From: Diabrotica undecimpunctata
Taxonomy: Eukaryota; Arthropoda; Insecta; Coleoptera; Chrysomelidae
NCBI RefSeq assembly: GCF_040954645.1
Contig: NC_092808.1
Location: 88,413,042 to 88,477,041, forward strand
Direction of reading: 5' to 3'
DNA length: 64,000 nucleotides
This document shows positions 20,501 to 29,124 of the stretch, in pieces. Under the pieces are notes generated by a model, which worked only from the letters and a program-made list of their open reading frames with translations, ran no database searches and was not told the DNA's origin. Numbering within the stretch: the stretch's first letter is position 1; each line of letters starts with the position of its first letter. A program made the translations under genes and the position numbers.

Positions 20501-21454
20501 ATGTCTGATTTACCTAAGGAACGCTTATGCTCTGCTCAAGTTTTTGCTCATGTAGGTTTGGATTTTGGTGGTCCCTTTCTAATAAAGGCCTCTAAACTTC
20601 GTAAAAGTCCCTTGATAAAGTCATACATAGCTCTATTTGTCTGTATGTCCACACGTGCGGTTCATATAGAATTAGTCAGTGGGCTCACAACAGAAGCGTT
20701 TCTTCTTACTCTCAAGCGCTTTATCAGTCGAAGAGGTCACCCTCAGACTATATTCTCTGATAATGCGACAAACTTTCTTGGGGCTAAAAATCAGTTATTC
20801 GAACTCTATAATTTCTTGAAAAATAAGGAACCTAACTCTTCTATTCAGGCATTTTTAGCCTCCTCTCAAATTCGGTGGAAAACAATACCACCTCGATCTC
20901 CTCATCATGGAGGACTCTGGGAGAGCGCTAAACATCATATCTATAGATTGTTGGGCAATCTCAAAATTACATTCGAGGAATTCAGTACCGTGCTTACCCA
21001 AATTGAAGCCGTACTTAATTCTCGGCCCATTTGTGCCCTCTCTAATGATCCCTCCGATTTCACATATCTTACCCCTGGTCACTTCCTGATTGGAAGGTCT
21101 CTCACCTCGCTACCCGACCAGGAGTATACATCTATCCCGGAAAATCGACTTAGCATCTGGCAAAATCTCTCTAAGCTCCAGCAACTTTTTTGGAAAAGGT
21201 GGTCGACTGATTATCTGAATCGACTTCAAAATCGTCCAAAATGGTTTCTCCCATTTAAAAATTTACAACCCAATGACCTTGTGCTAGTTAAAGAAGACAA
21301 TCTCCCTCCTCTCTACTGGTCATTGGCACGAGTGATGGAAGTCTTTCCGGGTAAAGATGGCCGAGTGAGAATTGCATCTGTTAAAACTAAGGATGGGATT
21401 TTCAAACGCACGATAACAAAATTGTGTCACCTTCCTAGTGAAGGATTATGTTAA
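17501..21454 (+). CDS. pol: BEL/Pao pol polyprotein
   Basis: The ATG at 17501 overlaps the preceding stop as TGATG. Domains in order: aspartic protease (ARCILDSGSQSSFVSKDL); reverse transcriptase with LRVVFDGSMKSSSGYSLND and catalytic YVDD (GCYVDDILYGA); RNase H (HSFSDASLKAYAAC, later WSDSEIVLAWL, and DNPADILSREM); integrase zinc region (LHHAGPQN, CHVCFKFN) and catalytic core with D in VGLDFGGP, D in IFSDNATNF and E in HHGGLWESAKHH; and a C-terminal DUF5641-like end (NDLVLVKEDNLPPLYWSLARV). It is about 1318 residues with no internal stop, so this copy looks recently active. Expression would start from the 5' LTR promoter. Confidence 0.95.
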   Translation: MTSLSALSIKQDVLLATALVTIYSKHGVPIHARCILDSGSQSSFVSKDLVQKLNLSPYSKRLQISTISEHSSFSNKMVDLEIFPYKRNGNGFKISCAILDNITCRLPQVSINRSKFNIPSTVTLADPTYSVPGNIDLLLASDIYSELLSDGLIRLGKGLPVLQNTHLGYIMFGSLPPYALHKRIYRSQLSPTQSNVSLFVQSTSEEDKLDNIIRQFFEVEEVTPSVKISSSEDLAEQIFTETTQILPSGRFQVKLPLISETAHKMLGNSYNMASKRFISLENKLLKHENVYSQYKAFIKEYVSLGHAKKVPLSLTNVHLENKYFLPHHSVIKEESLTTKLRVVFDGSMKSSSGYSLNDILLKGKTLQPELFDILLRFRLYTYVFTSDIQKMYRQVQIHPDHTFLQNILWRDSPEQDIECLELQTVTYGTKSASFQSTRCLMELAKTHQNNYPLASDALLTGCYVDDILYGANDTQTLLKAHNEITDLLNKACISLHKWCSNSKMFLENVSTLSTNSAYVISPENASNKVLGLCWNPSTDTFSISVPQLSIKDNYTKREVLSIIAQIFDPQGLINPVTVLAKIIMQKIWISKINWNDSVDSNILNEWLKFITDLAALKDISIPRCLFSCHEISSIEIHSFSDASLKAYAACCYIRVIYKSKNVSCSLIASKSRIAPLKTITLPRLELMGALLASKLTTKVVDIIKDKLPSITSINMWSDSEIVLAWLRSHHSRWNQFVANRVAQIQENSSHSHWRHVKSKDNPADILSREMMPSNILNSTLWFHGPQFLQTFDLNLSEYSPKFNSNKLPEERKVVLHTRSAQFDFFVMLSERFSSFTKYVRTIAYVLRFGNNARSGTQKLSGALEVSELQNSEMKIIKLLQNSSFSSEIADLKGNKIISNKSLLQFAPFLDKNEMLRVGGRLRYSEVTFDQKYPLLLPSKNHVVRLILKREHLRLHHAGPQNTLSQVRLRYWPLNGLREIKRIVHECHVCFKFNAKPLAQIMSDLPKERLCSAQVFAHVGLDFGGPFLIKASKLRKSPLIKSYIALFVCMSTRAVHIELVSGLTTEAFLLTLKRFISRRGHPQTIFSDNATNFLGAKNQLFELYNFLKNKEPNSSIQAFLASSQIRWKTIPPRSPHHGGLWESAKHHIYRLLGNLKITFEEFSTVLTQIEAVLNSRPICALSNDPSDFTYLTPGHFLIGRSLTSLPDQEYTSIPENRLSIWQNLSKLQQLFWKRWSTDYLNRLQNRPKWFLPFKNLQPNDLVLVKEDNLPPLYWSLARVMEVFPGKDGRVRIASVKTKDGIFKRTITKLCHLPSEGLC

Positions 21455-21570
21455 TGTTATTAGGTTTAGTACTTTTACTCATATGTTGTTTGTACACTAT
21501 TATTGATATTGTTTTTTTTTTATGTACTCTTTTCTTTTTTTTGCTTTTTATAATGTTAAAGCTAGTGCTT

Positions 21571-21585
21571 CAACTGGGGGCAGTA
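21571..21585 (+). promoter_or_regulatory. Candidate polypurine tract
   Basis: CTGGGGGCAG at 21574-21583 lies two bases before the 3' LTR; this is where plus-strand synthesis would start. Confidence 0.65.
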
Positions 21586-22141
21586 TGTTGTAAAAACAAC
21601 CTGTATAGTATTGTAATCGTATATAAGTTGTTTTATCAAATTGTGCGTTCAGGTCGTCAGCTATCGTGTTAACGTGTGTGCGACTGATTTCCTACATCTG
21701 GGACCCGTCCTCCCCTCGATATATAACTTAAGACAGACAGTGCCAATTTGCCTCTCGGCAAGAAAAGGCCGTGTGTGTGTGATCTCGAAAATGTGCATGG
21801 TGCGTAAGCGATAAATGCGCTTGTAAACCCGGTGTTTTGTGTTAAAACGTATATAGTTGGTCTCTCTCAATTTTATCATTTCATGTATATCTGTTACTGC
21901 CTCCCCGCACTCACTGTAAAGCTAATATTTGTATAACTCTTTATGTAACTGTCAGAATTGCGATAATTGTCAATGTTTGAACCAGCCCTTAAGTCTATTG
22001 TGTAAATAAATCGAAGGAAAATACATTTTAATTGTTTTATTGCTTCAGTGGTCCTTGATAAATATTTTGAAGCAATTAGGTGTTCAAATACGCCTCTCTT
22101 AAATGTGGATAGTTTGGCAACAAAGTTTACCCTTTCCATCA
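21586..22141 (+). repeat. BEL/Pao 3' LTR (556 bp)
   Basis: Matches the 5' LTR along its length by eye except for the missing 9 bp and the final ATCA in place of CTCA. It is followed at once by GTCCT. Confidence 0.93.
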
Positions 22142-22146
22142 GTCCT

Positions 22147-23242
22147 TTTACAGTGTTTTCACATTTCCGATAATGAAAATATTCCACTAAATAACAGACT
22201 ATACAAAATCTCACCTCTTATAACAATGTTGAATAGTAAATTTCAGAAAATTTGTACGCCTAACAACTCTCTGTGTATTGATGAGACAATGGTGCCTTTT
22301 CGTGGAAGGTTAAGTTTTCTTCAATATATACCTGGAAAAAGGCATAAATATGAGATCAAGCTGTTTAAACTTTGTGTATCTGAAGGTTATACATATGCGG
22401 TGAAACTTTAAGGAGGAAAAGAAATACCATCAGAGAAATCCTTAGCTTCTAGGGTAGTTATGAAACTCATGCAACCTCTTTTAGGTACCGGAAGAACATT
22501 ATTCACGGATAATTTCTATACAAGCGTTGAACTAGCACACGAGTTAAACAGACAAAGCACACATTTAGTTGGTACATTACGCGCCAACAGAAAACACAAT
22601 CCAAAAGCTGTCGTAAATGTCAAGCTCAAACGAGGAGAAATTAAATCTTTACAGAGCAACACAAAAGTTATCGTCAGCAAGTGGAAAGATAAGAGAGACA
22701 TTCTCTTTCTAACTACTAAGAATTCTCCTTCAATGATTAAAGTAGAGACTAAACGGGGACCTGTTACTAAGCCATCGACTGTTGTCGAATACAATGCAGC
22801 AAAAGCCTTTATTGATGTTTCGGACCAAAAAGCAGCATACAGTTCTCCCATTCGTAGAAGTATCAAGTGGTACCGGAAAGTCGCTATCGAACTTTTGACT
22901 AATACGGCAGTTGTCAATGCGCATGTGCTTTACAAATATGTTACGGGTAAAACAATATCTATTACTTCTTTCCGAGAAAAAATAGTTTTGTCATTGCTAC
23001 ACACTAGGGGTGCTCCCGAACCACAACAAGAACAATCCGTCCAACACTGCATTATAGAAAAAGAGAATAGAGGAAGATGCACACTTTGTTATAAATATTT
23101 TTTAGAACGTGATGGAAGGCAATCCGCAATGAAATATGCTAAAAAAGTACATACATATTGTCCAGGCTGCCCCTCAACTACTTTTATGTGCATTAAGTGT
23201 TTTTATGATACCCATGCAAGTACTGTTAAGAAGTTAATGTAA
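22147..23242 (+). pseudogene. piggyBac-like transposase, C-terminal half
   Basis: The piggyBac text resumes as LQCFHISDNENIPLNNR. Catalytic Asp residues are visible in CIDETMVPFRGR, TLFTDNFYTSVEL and VSDQKAAYSS. The insertion-domain segment IRRSIKWYRKVAIELL is followed by a cysteine-rich domain (CTLCYKYF...YCPGCPSTTFMCIKCFYDTH) that would read the element ends. One stop, TAA at 22409-22411, interrupts between EGYTYAVKL and GGKEIPSEKSL; otherwise the frame is open to TAA at 23240. With the N-terminal half it gives a near full-length but inactivated protein. Confidence 0.9.
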
Positions 23243-23533
23243 TACAATATCATAATATGTATATTTGTTGCAATATATTTTGTTCATGCATTACAAACTG
23301 TGTGGGACAACCTGGTGCTCATGGTCTTGAGTAAAACCAAGAACAAAAAATTTTATCCCCAGACTGTGTGTACCAAAAATGACCACACTGTTTTTTCCTT
23401 GTTTTAATTGTCAGAACGTCAAATTATCATGCACACACAAAAACTAATATAACTTTGATGTCAGAAGTAAAAAAAAAATCCTTTGGTCCGAGACGAAAGG
23501 TGCGCGTTTATGCTTTGGGGCTTAACGTGTTAA

Positions 23534-24660
23534 TAACCTCCTGACACTATGCTATTTTCCAGTACAATGGAAGTATGCACAAATTATAACGATACCTAAA
23601 CCTGGTAAACCTATAACTGAAGCCAGTTTGTACAGACCTATAAGTCTCCTTCCGACTTTATCAAAAGTCTTCAAAAGGTTAATCCTTAACAGAATAGAAA
23701 CAATAATACCTATAGGAAACCTTATCCCAGATCATCAGTTTGGTTTTCAGTCAAATCACTCAACCATACAACAGTGCCATAGATTAGTCAACAAAATAAA
23801 AGAGAGCCTAGAAGGAAAACAAATCTGTCTATCAGCATTCCTCGATATACAGCAAGCATTTGATAGAGTGTGGCACGAGGGTCTCCTCTTTAAAATAAAA
23901 GCTCAGCTAACTGACCAAATCTACCTCCTCCTTAAATCATACTTGTCTGACAGATACTTCCAAGTTAAATACGAAGGTGCTCTATCCAACTACCACCAAA
24001 TAAAATCCGGAGTACCTCAAGGCAGTGTATTTGGCCCATTCCTTTACCAAATCTTCATTGCTGATATTCCTATTAGCGAAAATACACTAATGGCAACATT
24101 TGCGGATGACACTGGTATACTAGCATCAGACATCAACGAAATACTAGCATTTAACAAATTGTAAAATCATCTCAATGAACTAGAAGACTGGCTTAAATGC
24201 TGGAAAATAAATGTCAACACAAACAAGTCTTGTCAAGTAAATTTCACAAATCGAAGAATTAGATGTCCACAACTACACCTAAATAATTCACCTACACCAA
24301 TAAAAACAGAAGTAAAGTACCTGGGCCTTCATCTAGACGAAAAACTTACTTGGAAATCACATATTGCAGCCAAACGACGACACCTCGACCTAAAAGTTAA
24401 AAATATGAGCTGGCTAATAATCAACAGAAGATCACAACTTTCATTAGAAAACAAACTGACCATCTATAAAACAATACTCAAACCAGTGTGGACATACGGA
24501 ATTGAGCTGTGGGGCTGTAGCAAACTATCCAACACCAAAATACTACAGACATTCAAGTCAAAAACTATTCATATGTTAGCTAAAGCCCCATGGTATGTGT
24601 CAAACCAAACCCTTCATGCAGACCTCAACATCCCCTTCATCAATGATGTGATTGCTCCAT
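23534..24660 (+). pseudogene. Jockey ORF2, reverse-transcriptase part after piggyBac
   Basis: Resumes with VQWKYAQIITIPKPGKPITE, then YRPISLLPTLSKVFKRL, FLDIQQAFDRVWHEGL (box A), GVPQGSVFGP and TFADDTG (catalytic FADD near 24097). TAA at 24162-24164 interrupts. The same frame continues through KYLGLHLDEKLTWKSHI to LKPVWTYGIELWGC and a TGA at 24661. No RNase H follows, as expected for Jockey. Conserved motifs are intact apart from the stops. Confidence 0.88.
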
Positions 24661-24893
24661 GAAGATACATGAATTGCAGTGCGGACCATCCAAAAGCATC
24701 TCATAGACGAATTATTCAACCCCCCACTGGTTGACAGACATCTAAATAAAGACTTTGGCCAGAAGATCTAGCTGCTAGGTAGATCTTCTGGCCAAAGCTG
24801 TCAATGGACCACACCTACCACAAGCCAAGAACATACATCATATTTACTTATTACTGTATTGAAGTAGATTGTAAATTAGCAATAAATAAATAA
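24661..24893 (+). other. Jockey 3' end with perfect 18-bp hairpin and AATAAA tail
   Basis: Decayed ORF2 end and 3' UTR. At 24753-24770 and 24780-24797 lies a perfect inverted repeat (CTTTGGCCAGAAGATCTA and its inverse) with a 9-base loop. The element ends in AATAAATAAATAA at 24893, followed by the right target duplication 24894-24905. Confidence 0.8.
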
Positions 24894-24905
24894 ATGTTCA
24901 AATCC

Positions 24906-26198
24906 AGTGTCGATTAACCAGCTTCTTCTTAATTTTAGGAGATTGAGAGCATCAGCAAACATGTAGATATTTGCTTTTGTTACTGGATGTGTAAAATGTG
25001 TGATGTCAACTGAAATATTAAATTTTTTTCAAAGTCCTTTATTGTCTCCCCCAATCAGACACGCATGAAACTACACTATATTTTACATTGTGCAACTTAG
25101 TAATTGTTGTAACAAAATATTGTCAGTCATACTTGTATCAAAGCCAATGTAGACTGGTTGCTTCCATTTATCAAAAAGTCCTCTGGCCACCTTTTTGGTC
25201 ATATCCACTGGGCACAGACTTTCATTTCAGCTTATAACAAGACAGTTACTCTTTGTAATTCAGTTTTTCATTTTCCAGCAAGTATATCTTATAGGAGACC
25301 AGATCTAAGATTATTGTGTGCAGTCCATTTTTGTAAAGTTGATATTCCAGGTAATGGGTATTTAAGAGCATTTCTTAGATAAAGATATTTTACTAAAATA
25401 TCGTATTGTGAAATCTTTTCAAATTTCCTCTGTAGTCAAAATGCTCCCTTTTTCTGCTTCACAATAATTTAAATTTCGTTTTCACTAAACATGTGACCAA
25501 AGTGTTTCAAAATATTTTTCTCACTATAAATGTCTTTTTCTTTGTTATTTTATTTAATTCTACAATCGTCGTTCTGGTAGTACACAAATCTTGTTCATTT
25601 TTTTCTAATTTCTCTTTTAGTTTTTTGTTTTCTTCAAGCAATTCCTCATATTTTCGTTTTAAAATATCTTCATCTGATTCTTTACTTGTACCTGATTCAT
25701 CAGACAAATCAATCGTTATAAGATTAGTTTTTTTTCTTTTATGTGAATGCACCTCTAATAAGTCTTCGATTATAGCTGTTTGGGTTTTCATTGTTACTCT
25801 TTTATCTCTTCTTGCTGTAGGTTCACATTCTGTTTGTTTTGAAACATCTGGAGATTTTAAGTTTTTACTTGGAATTGCTACAAAATAGTGATGATAATAA
25901 ACAGAATTATATTAAGTCAACAACACTTACCTCCATCCTTTAATTTCAACTTAGGCCTAGTTCCCATTATTCGAGCATACATGTCATCCACAAAATCATC
26001 CTTCTTGAAATGATTACTACATACTCTAGCAGTTTTTATATTTATTGTATCTTTTCTGCAACAGCGCATAATCCATATTTTCTCTAAATTTGTATTTTTG
26101 GGAAACGTGAAAAATGCTATTTGTTGAACAGAATCAGACTTCTTATTTTTATAAAAATTATTTTTACAATTGGCCACACTACAACCTGTGCCTGGCAT
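24906..26198 (-). pseudogene. THAP-domain P-element-like transposase, N-terminal half
   Basis: Exon 1 (26198-25931) encodes a THAP zinc finger: CSVANCKNN...FTFPKN...W...RVCSNHFKKDDF (C2-CH pattern, with a TRPKLK-type tail). It ends at a good donor (GTAAGT, 25930-25925). A 53-base intron ends at TAG 25878. Exon 2 (from 25877) reads on through a Lys-rich linker and a coiled coil (KRKYEELLEENKKLKEKLEK). After that the frame is broken many times, but the recognisable segments LRNALKYPLPGISTLQKWTA (near 25370) and ADALNLLKLRRSWLIDTGF (near 24960-24906) keep the order of P-element/THAP9 transposases. The Jockey insertion follows at the 12-bp duplication, and the rest is at 340-1. Confidence 0.82.
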
Positions 26199-27950
26199 TC
26201 TAAAATTTCATCAACATTATTATTAGGTTAATACACAATGAAATGTTAAAGTTTTAACCTACCTTACAGAAAGATATTCTTATGTAAGCTTCTACAATAG
26301 GCACGACGTACAGCTATAATAAACAACTTTTCGTCAATTATTCAAAATAAGTTTTTACAGGAGAGAACTCTAAAATTTGGACATTTCAAATACAAAAATA
26401 TAAAGTAAAGTAAATGGTTGAGTTCTTCTTCTTCTTCTCTTGGGATGTTGGTTTCGCTGCGAGGCGATTTACCAGCTCGTTTTGGGTGTGTGTGACCTTG
26501 TAGTAGCCCAGGGAAATAAGCATTTTTTCAAGACACTCGTCCGGCCAGGCAAACGACAGTTGTTTTGAGTAGTATGGGTCCTCTGTAACAAAAACCTATA
26601 TGTTTCCTGCAGTCGATTTTTTGGACTTAATTAGTTATTAACAAATTAAGGTCAAAAAACGGAAAATTTTTGCTTTTTTCGTCCATCAGCAAAAAGTGAA
26701 GCATTTTAGACAAATTTTAGAAGAGAAGAAACTTATAAGTCATATAAAAACCTTTAAAATGGCATTTTCTAAACGTTTCTATCCTTATTTGTTGCTGGGA
26801 AAGTTGCAAAATAAGTCAAAAATTTCGGTTTTTTATAAATGTTAATAACTTTTTTGAAAATAAACTTATAACATTTAAATTTCATGGAATGCTGTGCCTT
26901 GTAGTGCTTAAAATATGGTTAAAATTTTAAAGTGATCAGTCAAATAGTTTAAAAGTTATTTTATTTGTTTATCCCAAATTAATTTTTCTTGCAACAATAT
27001 AAGTCAGAAAATTATATAGTTTTAGTAATTGTAAGGGTAGTTTCTGGAACAAGAAGACTTGTTCTATTATTAACATTAAAAAAAATTAAGAAAATTAATT
27101 TTAAATATTGCCAAATAATTTTGCAAAAACATGTCGCTTTTTTGCTTATAAACAATTAGAATAACTTTTTAACCATTACCTGCAAGAATATTATTTTTTT
27201 ATATTTAAGAAGCCTGAATTTTTTCACAAATTTAAAAGAAAAAAAATTTGTCCTAAAATAATTTGGGACAAAGTTAGCCTCTTTTTTTATTTTATTCATA
27301 GCAGCTTTGTTTATAATAATTAATAAATCTAATTAGCGTTATTTAAAAGAAAATACTTTATAGTTTTAACGTACCAGATTCTAAAAAGATTGCCCTTCAA
27401 CGAAATCGTCCACAACGCTTCAAAATGTGGTCCTTAAAATCGGCTGGCTTCGAAACTCACGGAAGCTGAAGGGAGGGGGAAGGAGCTGTTAGCTGTATCG
27501 CTGGTTCTTATTTATGTGTTTCAACGTTCCTTTTTTAATTTGTATGTACTGTTTGCGTACATTACGAATATGCATTATTTCAATAAATTGTTAAATAAAC
27601 TATCTAATTTGCTTCAATTTTTTTTTTTCAATTTTTATTATAATATTTGAGATAATTTTTATTTAAAAACATAAATATTTATAATTAATTTATACCTCTT
27701 TAATAAAATTGTAAATAATTTATTTATAATAGATTTTATTAAAACAAAAAATTGTCCTATTCAATTGTTTCTAAAAATAGTATTGCTTTGGAAATATTAA
27801 TTAAAATAATTTTTCTAATGTCTATTCTTTATTATTTTATTATTATTCTTTTTAAGTTAGAATTAATTTTATGTTATCGAATGAACTATCCTACAATAAA
27901 GTCGTCCCAAGAATGCAACTCAGTAATATAATTTTAAAGTCATCTACTTT
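26199..27950. other. Non-coding AT-rich stretch
   Basis: It may include the P-like element's upstream part (a donor-like AGGTAGGTT near 26263 on the minus strand). A TTCTTCTTCTTCTTC run near 26424 could be the tail of a minus-strand LINE remnant. The text from about 26580 to 27500 looks like an old dispersed repeat. I see no convincing coding frame. Confidence 0.5.
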
Positions 27951-27956
27951 AAAATA

Positions 27957-27959
27957 TAT

Positions 27960-28004
<45 letters not shown>

Positions 28005-28020
28005 TATATATATATATATT

Positions 28021-28081
<61 letters not shown>
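27957..28081. repeat. TA microsatellite
   Basis: Long (TA)n with small interruptions (GGTATA near 28003, TTTACA near 28019), directly left of the palindrome. Frames reading IYIYIY here are not genes. Confidence 0.95.
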
Positions 28082-28086
<5 letters not shown>

Positions 28087-28382
28087 CAATGGTATTCCGG
28101 GTTTGACTCCGCGTTAAATGTTGTTGGTTTTGATAAAAACCATTTTGACGACGTTTCGGCAAGATCTCACTTGCCATTTTCAAGTCTCTCTGGATGGTCT
28201 GCTTCTTGTCGATGTTCGAGTGGAAGTGAACTTCCACTTCCACTCGAACATCGACAAGAAGCAGACCATCCAGAGAGACTTGAAAATGGCAAGTGAGATC
28301 TTGCCGAAACGTCGTCAAAATGGTTTTTATCAAAACCAACAACATTTAAAGCGGAGTCAAACCCGGAATACCATTGATATAA
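28081..28382. repeat. Near-perfect palindrome, 148-bp arms, 6-base spacer
   Basis: The arm at 28081-28228 is the inverse of 28235-28382 with a single mismatch that I can find (GCGTTAAATG against CATTTAAAGC). The spacer is AACTTC. Each arm contains GGCAAGTGAGATCTTGCC followed by GAAACGTCGTC, a hairpin plus GAAAC pattern. TA microsatellites lie on both sides. No gene: the long frames on both strands are mirror images of one another. Confidence 0.95.
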
Positions 28383-28411
28383 CATACAGCTCCCGCGGAA
28401 ATATCAAAACT

Positions 28412-28414
<3 letters not shown>

Positions 28415-28494
<80 letters not shown>
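28415..28494. repeat. TA microsatellite
   Basis: (TA)n between the palindrome and the Penelope-like element. Confidence 0.95.
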
Positions 28495-28496
<2 letters not shown>

Positions 28497-28628
28497 TTAA
28501 GGAATATGACCGTTTAATTTAATATAAAAAATGTGCACTCGTAAGTGAAAGGGATATTTTCGGTCAATTTGGAGATTAAAAAAGAAAAGAGTTGTGCTAC
28601 TTTATCTTTTTATTGAATACGTTTCGCC

Positions 28629-29124
28629 CACTGTTCAATGGGCATCGTCAGTTCATCTAAAAGAATGGTATTAGCGATACATCTAATATAAAAAACAATA
28701 AGTAAACGATCTTACCTTTAAAAGATCTGTAGCATTAAGATATTAGTATGGTGAAGACACATCAAAAATTAATTTACTAAATAAAACAGCAAAAAACACA
28801 GAATGCCGGAAGATTCCCAATTTAAGTAATTTTATATTAATTAGTTTTATAATTTAACTTTTAAAAACATTGATGGATTCTAAAATCTATCAAAAAAAAT
28901 TTAATTGTCAATTTTGGAATGTTATATTAACAACGGCAAGGCTAGGGATCTTGACTGTCATGATCATATCATGCAAAATAAAGTATTTGAAAGTTCGAAT
29001 GTCAGAACTGACAATCAGATGGTGAGATTGAAGGAAAAGTTTTTTAGATGCCAACATAAATGTTATGATATAATAAAAGAAGTTGAAGAAGAAACCAATA
29101 ATTTAAAAGTAGAATACGAAAGAA
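28629..29124 (-). other. Penelope-like element 3' region
   Basis: Downstream of the coding frame (minus sense). A plus-strand open frame at 28905-29171 overlaps the coding end and I do not believe it. No other feature is seen apart from the hammerhead-like core near 28620-28651. Confidence 0.5.

Larger units (their letters stand above)
15103..22141 (+). mobile_element. BEL/Pao LTR retrotransposon, near-complete and young
   Basis: 7039 bp with LTRs that begin TGTTGTAAAAACAACC and end CTCA or ATCA. The LTRs differ by one 9-bp indel and one substitution that I can see, so insertion was recent. Internal order is primer site, gag-like region, and one 1318-codon pol frame with protease, reverse transcriptase, RNase H and integrase, then a purine-rich tract. 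Pol order and motifs match BEL/Pao. No env-like frame follows pol. Confidence 0.93.
13948..23529 (+). mobile_element. piggyBac-like DNA transposon (split by a BEL/Pao element)
   Basis: Flanked by TTAA at 13944-13947 and 23530-23533. The ends are inverted: CACGTTAAACCCC on the left, and the inverse of CACGTTAAGCCCC on the right. Just inside the left end is the palindrome GTGCACCACACTGGTGCAC. TTAA duplication plus a DDD transposase with a C-terminal cysteine-rich domain identifies the superfamily. Without the internal BEL/Pao element it would be about 2.5 kb, a normal size. Confidence 0.93.
341..24893 (+). mobile_element. Jockey-like non-LTR retrotransposon, interrupted by four insertions
   Basis: A plus-strand LINE with ORF1 (gag-like, zinc knuckles) and ORF2 (endonuclease, reverse transcriptase, no RNase H), ending in an AATAAATAAATAA tail. 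It is flanked by 12-bp direct repeats at 329-340 and 24894-24905. Subtracting the four insertions and their target duplications (647-3776, 4873-7678, 7918-12493, 13948-23533) leaves about 4.46 kb, the usual Jockey size. ORF order, the tail and the duplication are directly visible; the clade name rests on the reverse-transcriptase style and is an inference. Confidence 0.85.

Noticed and set aside
21448..21672. Small hydrophobic frame after BEL/Pao pol as an env or membrane gene
   Set aside because: It runs through T-rich untranslated sequence and the polypurine tract into the LTR; there is no signal for an envelope protein.
25158..25888. Plus-strand frames across the P-like gene
   Set aside because: Shadows of the minus-strand THAP/P-like coding region.
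27871..28522. Open frames with IYIYIY runs and mirror-image peptides on both strands
   Set aside because: They are translations of TA repeats and of the palindrome arms; the same peptide appears on both strands because the DNA is inverted-repeat sequence.
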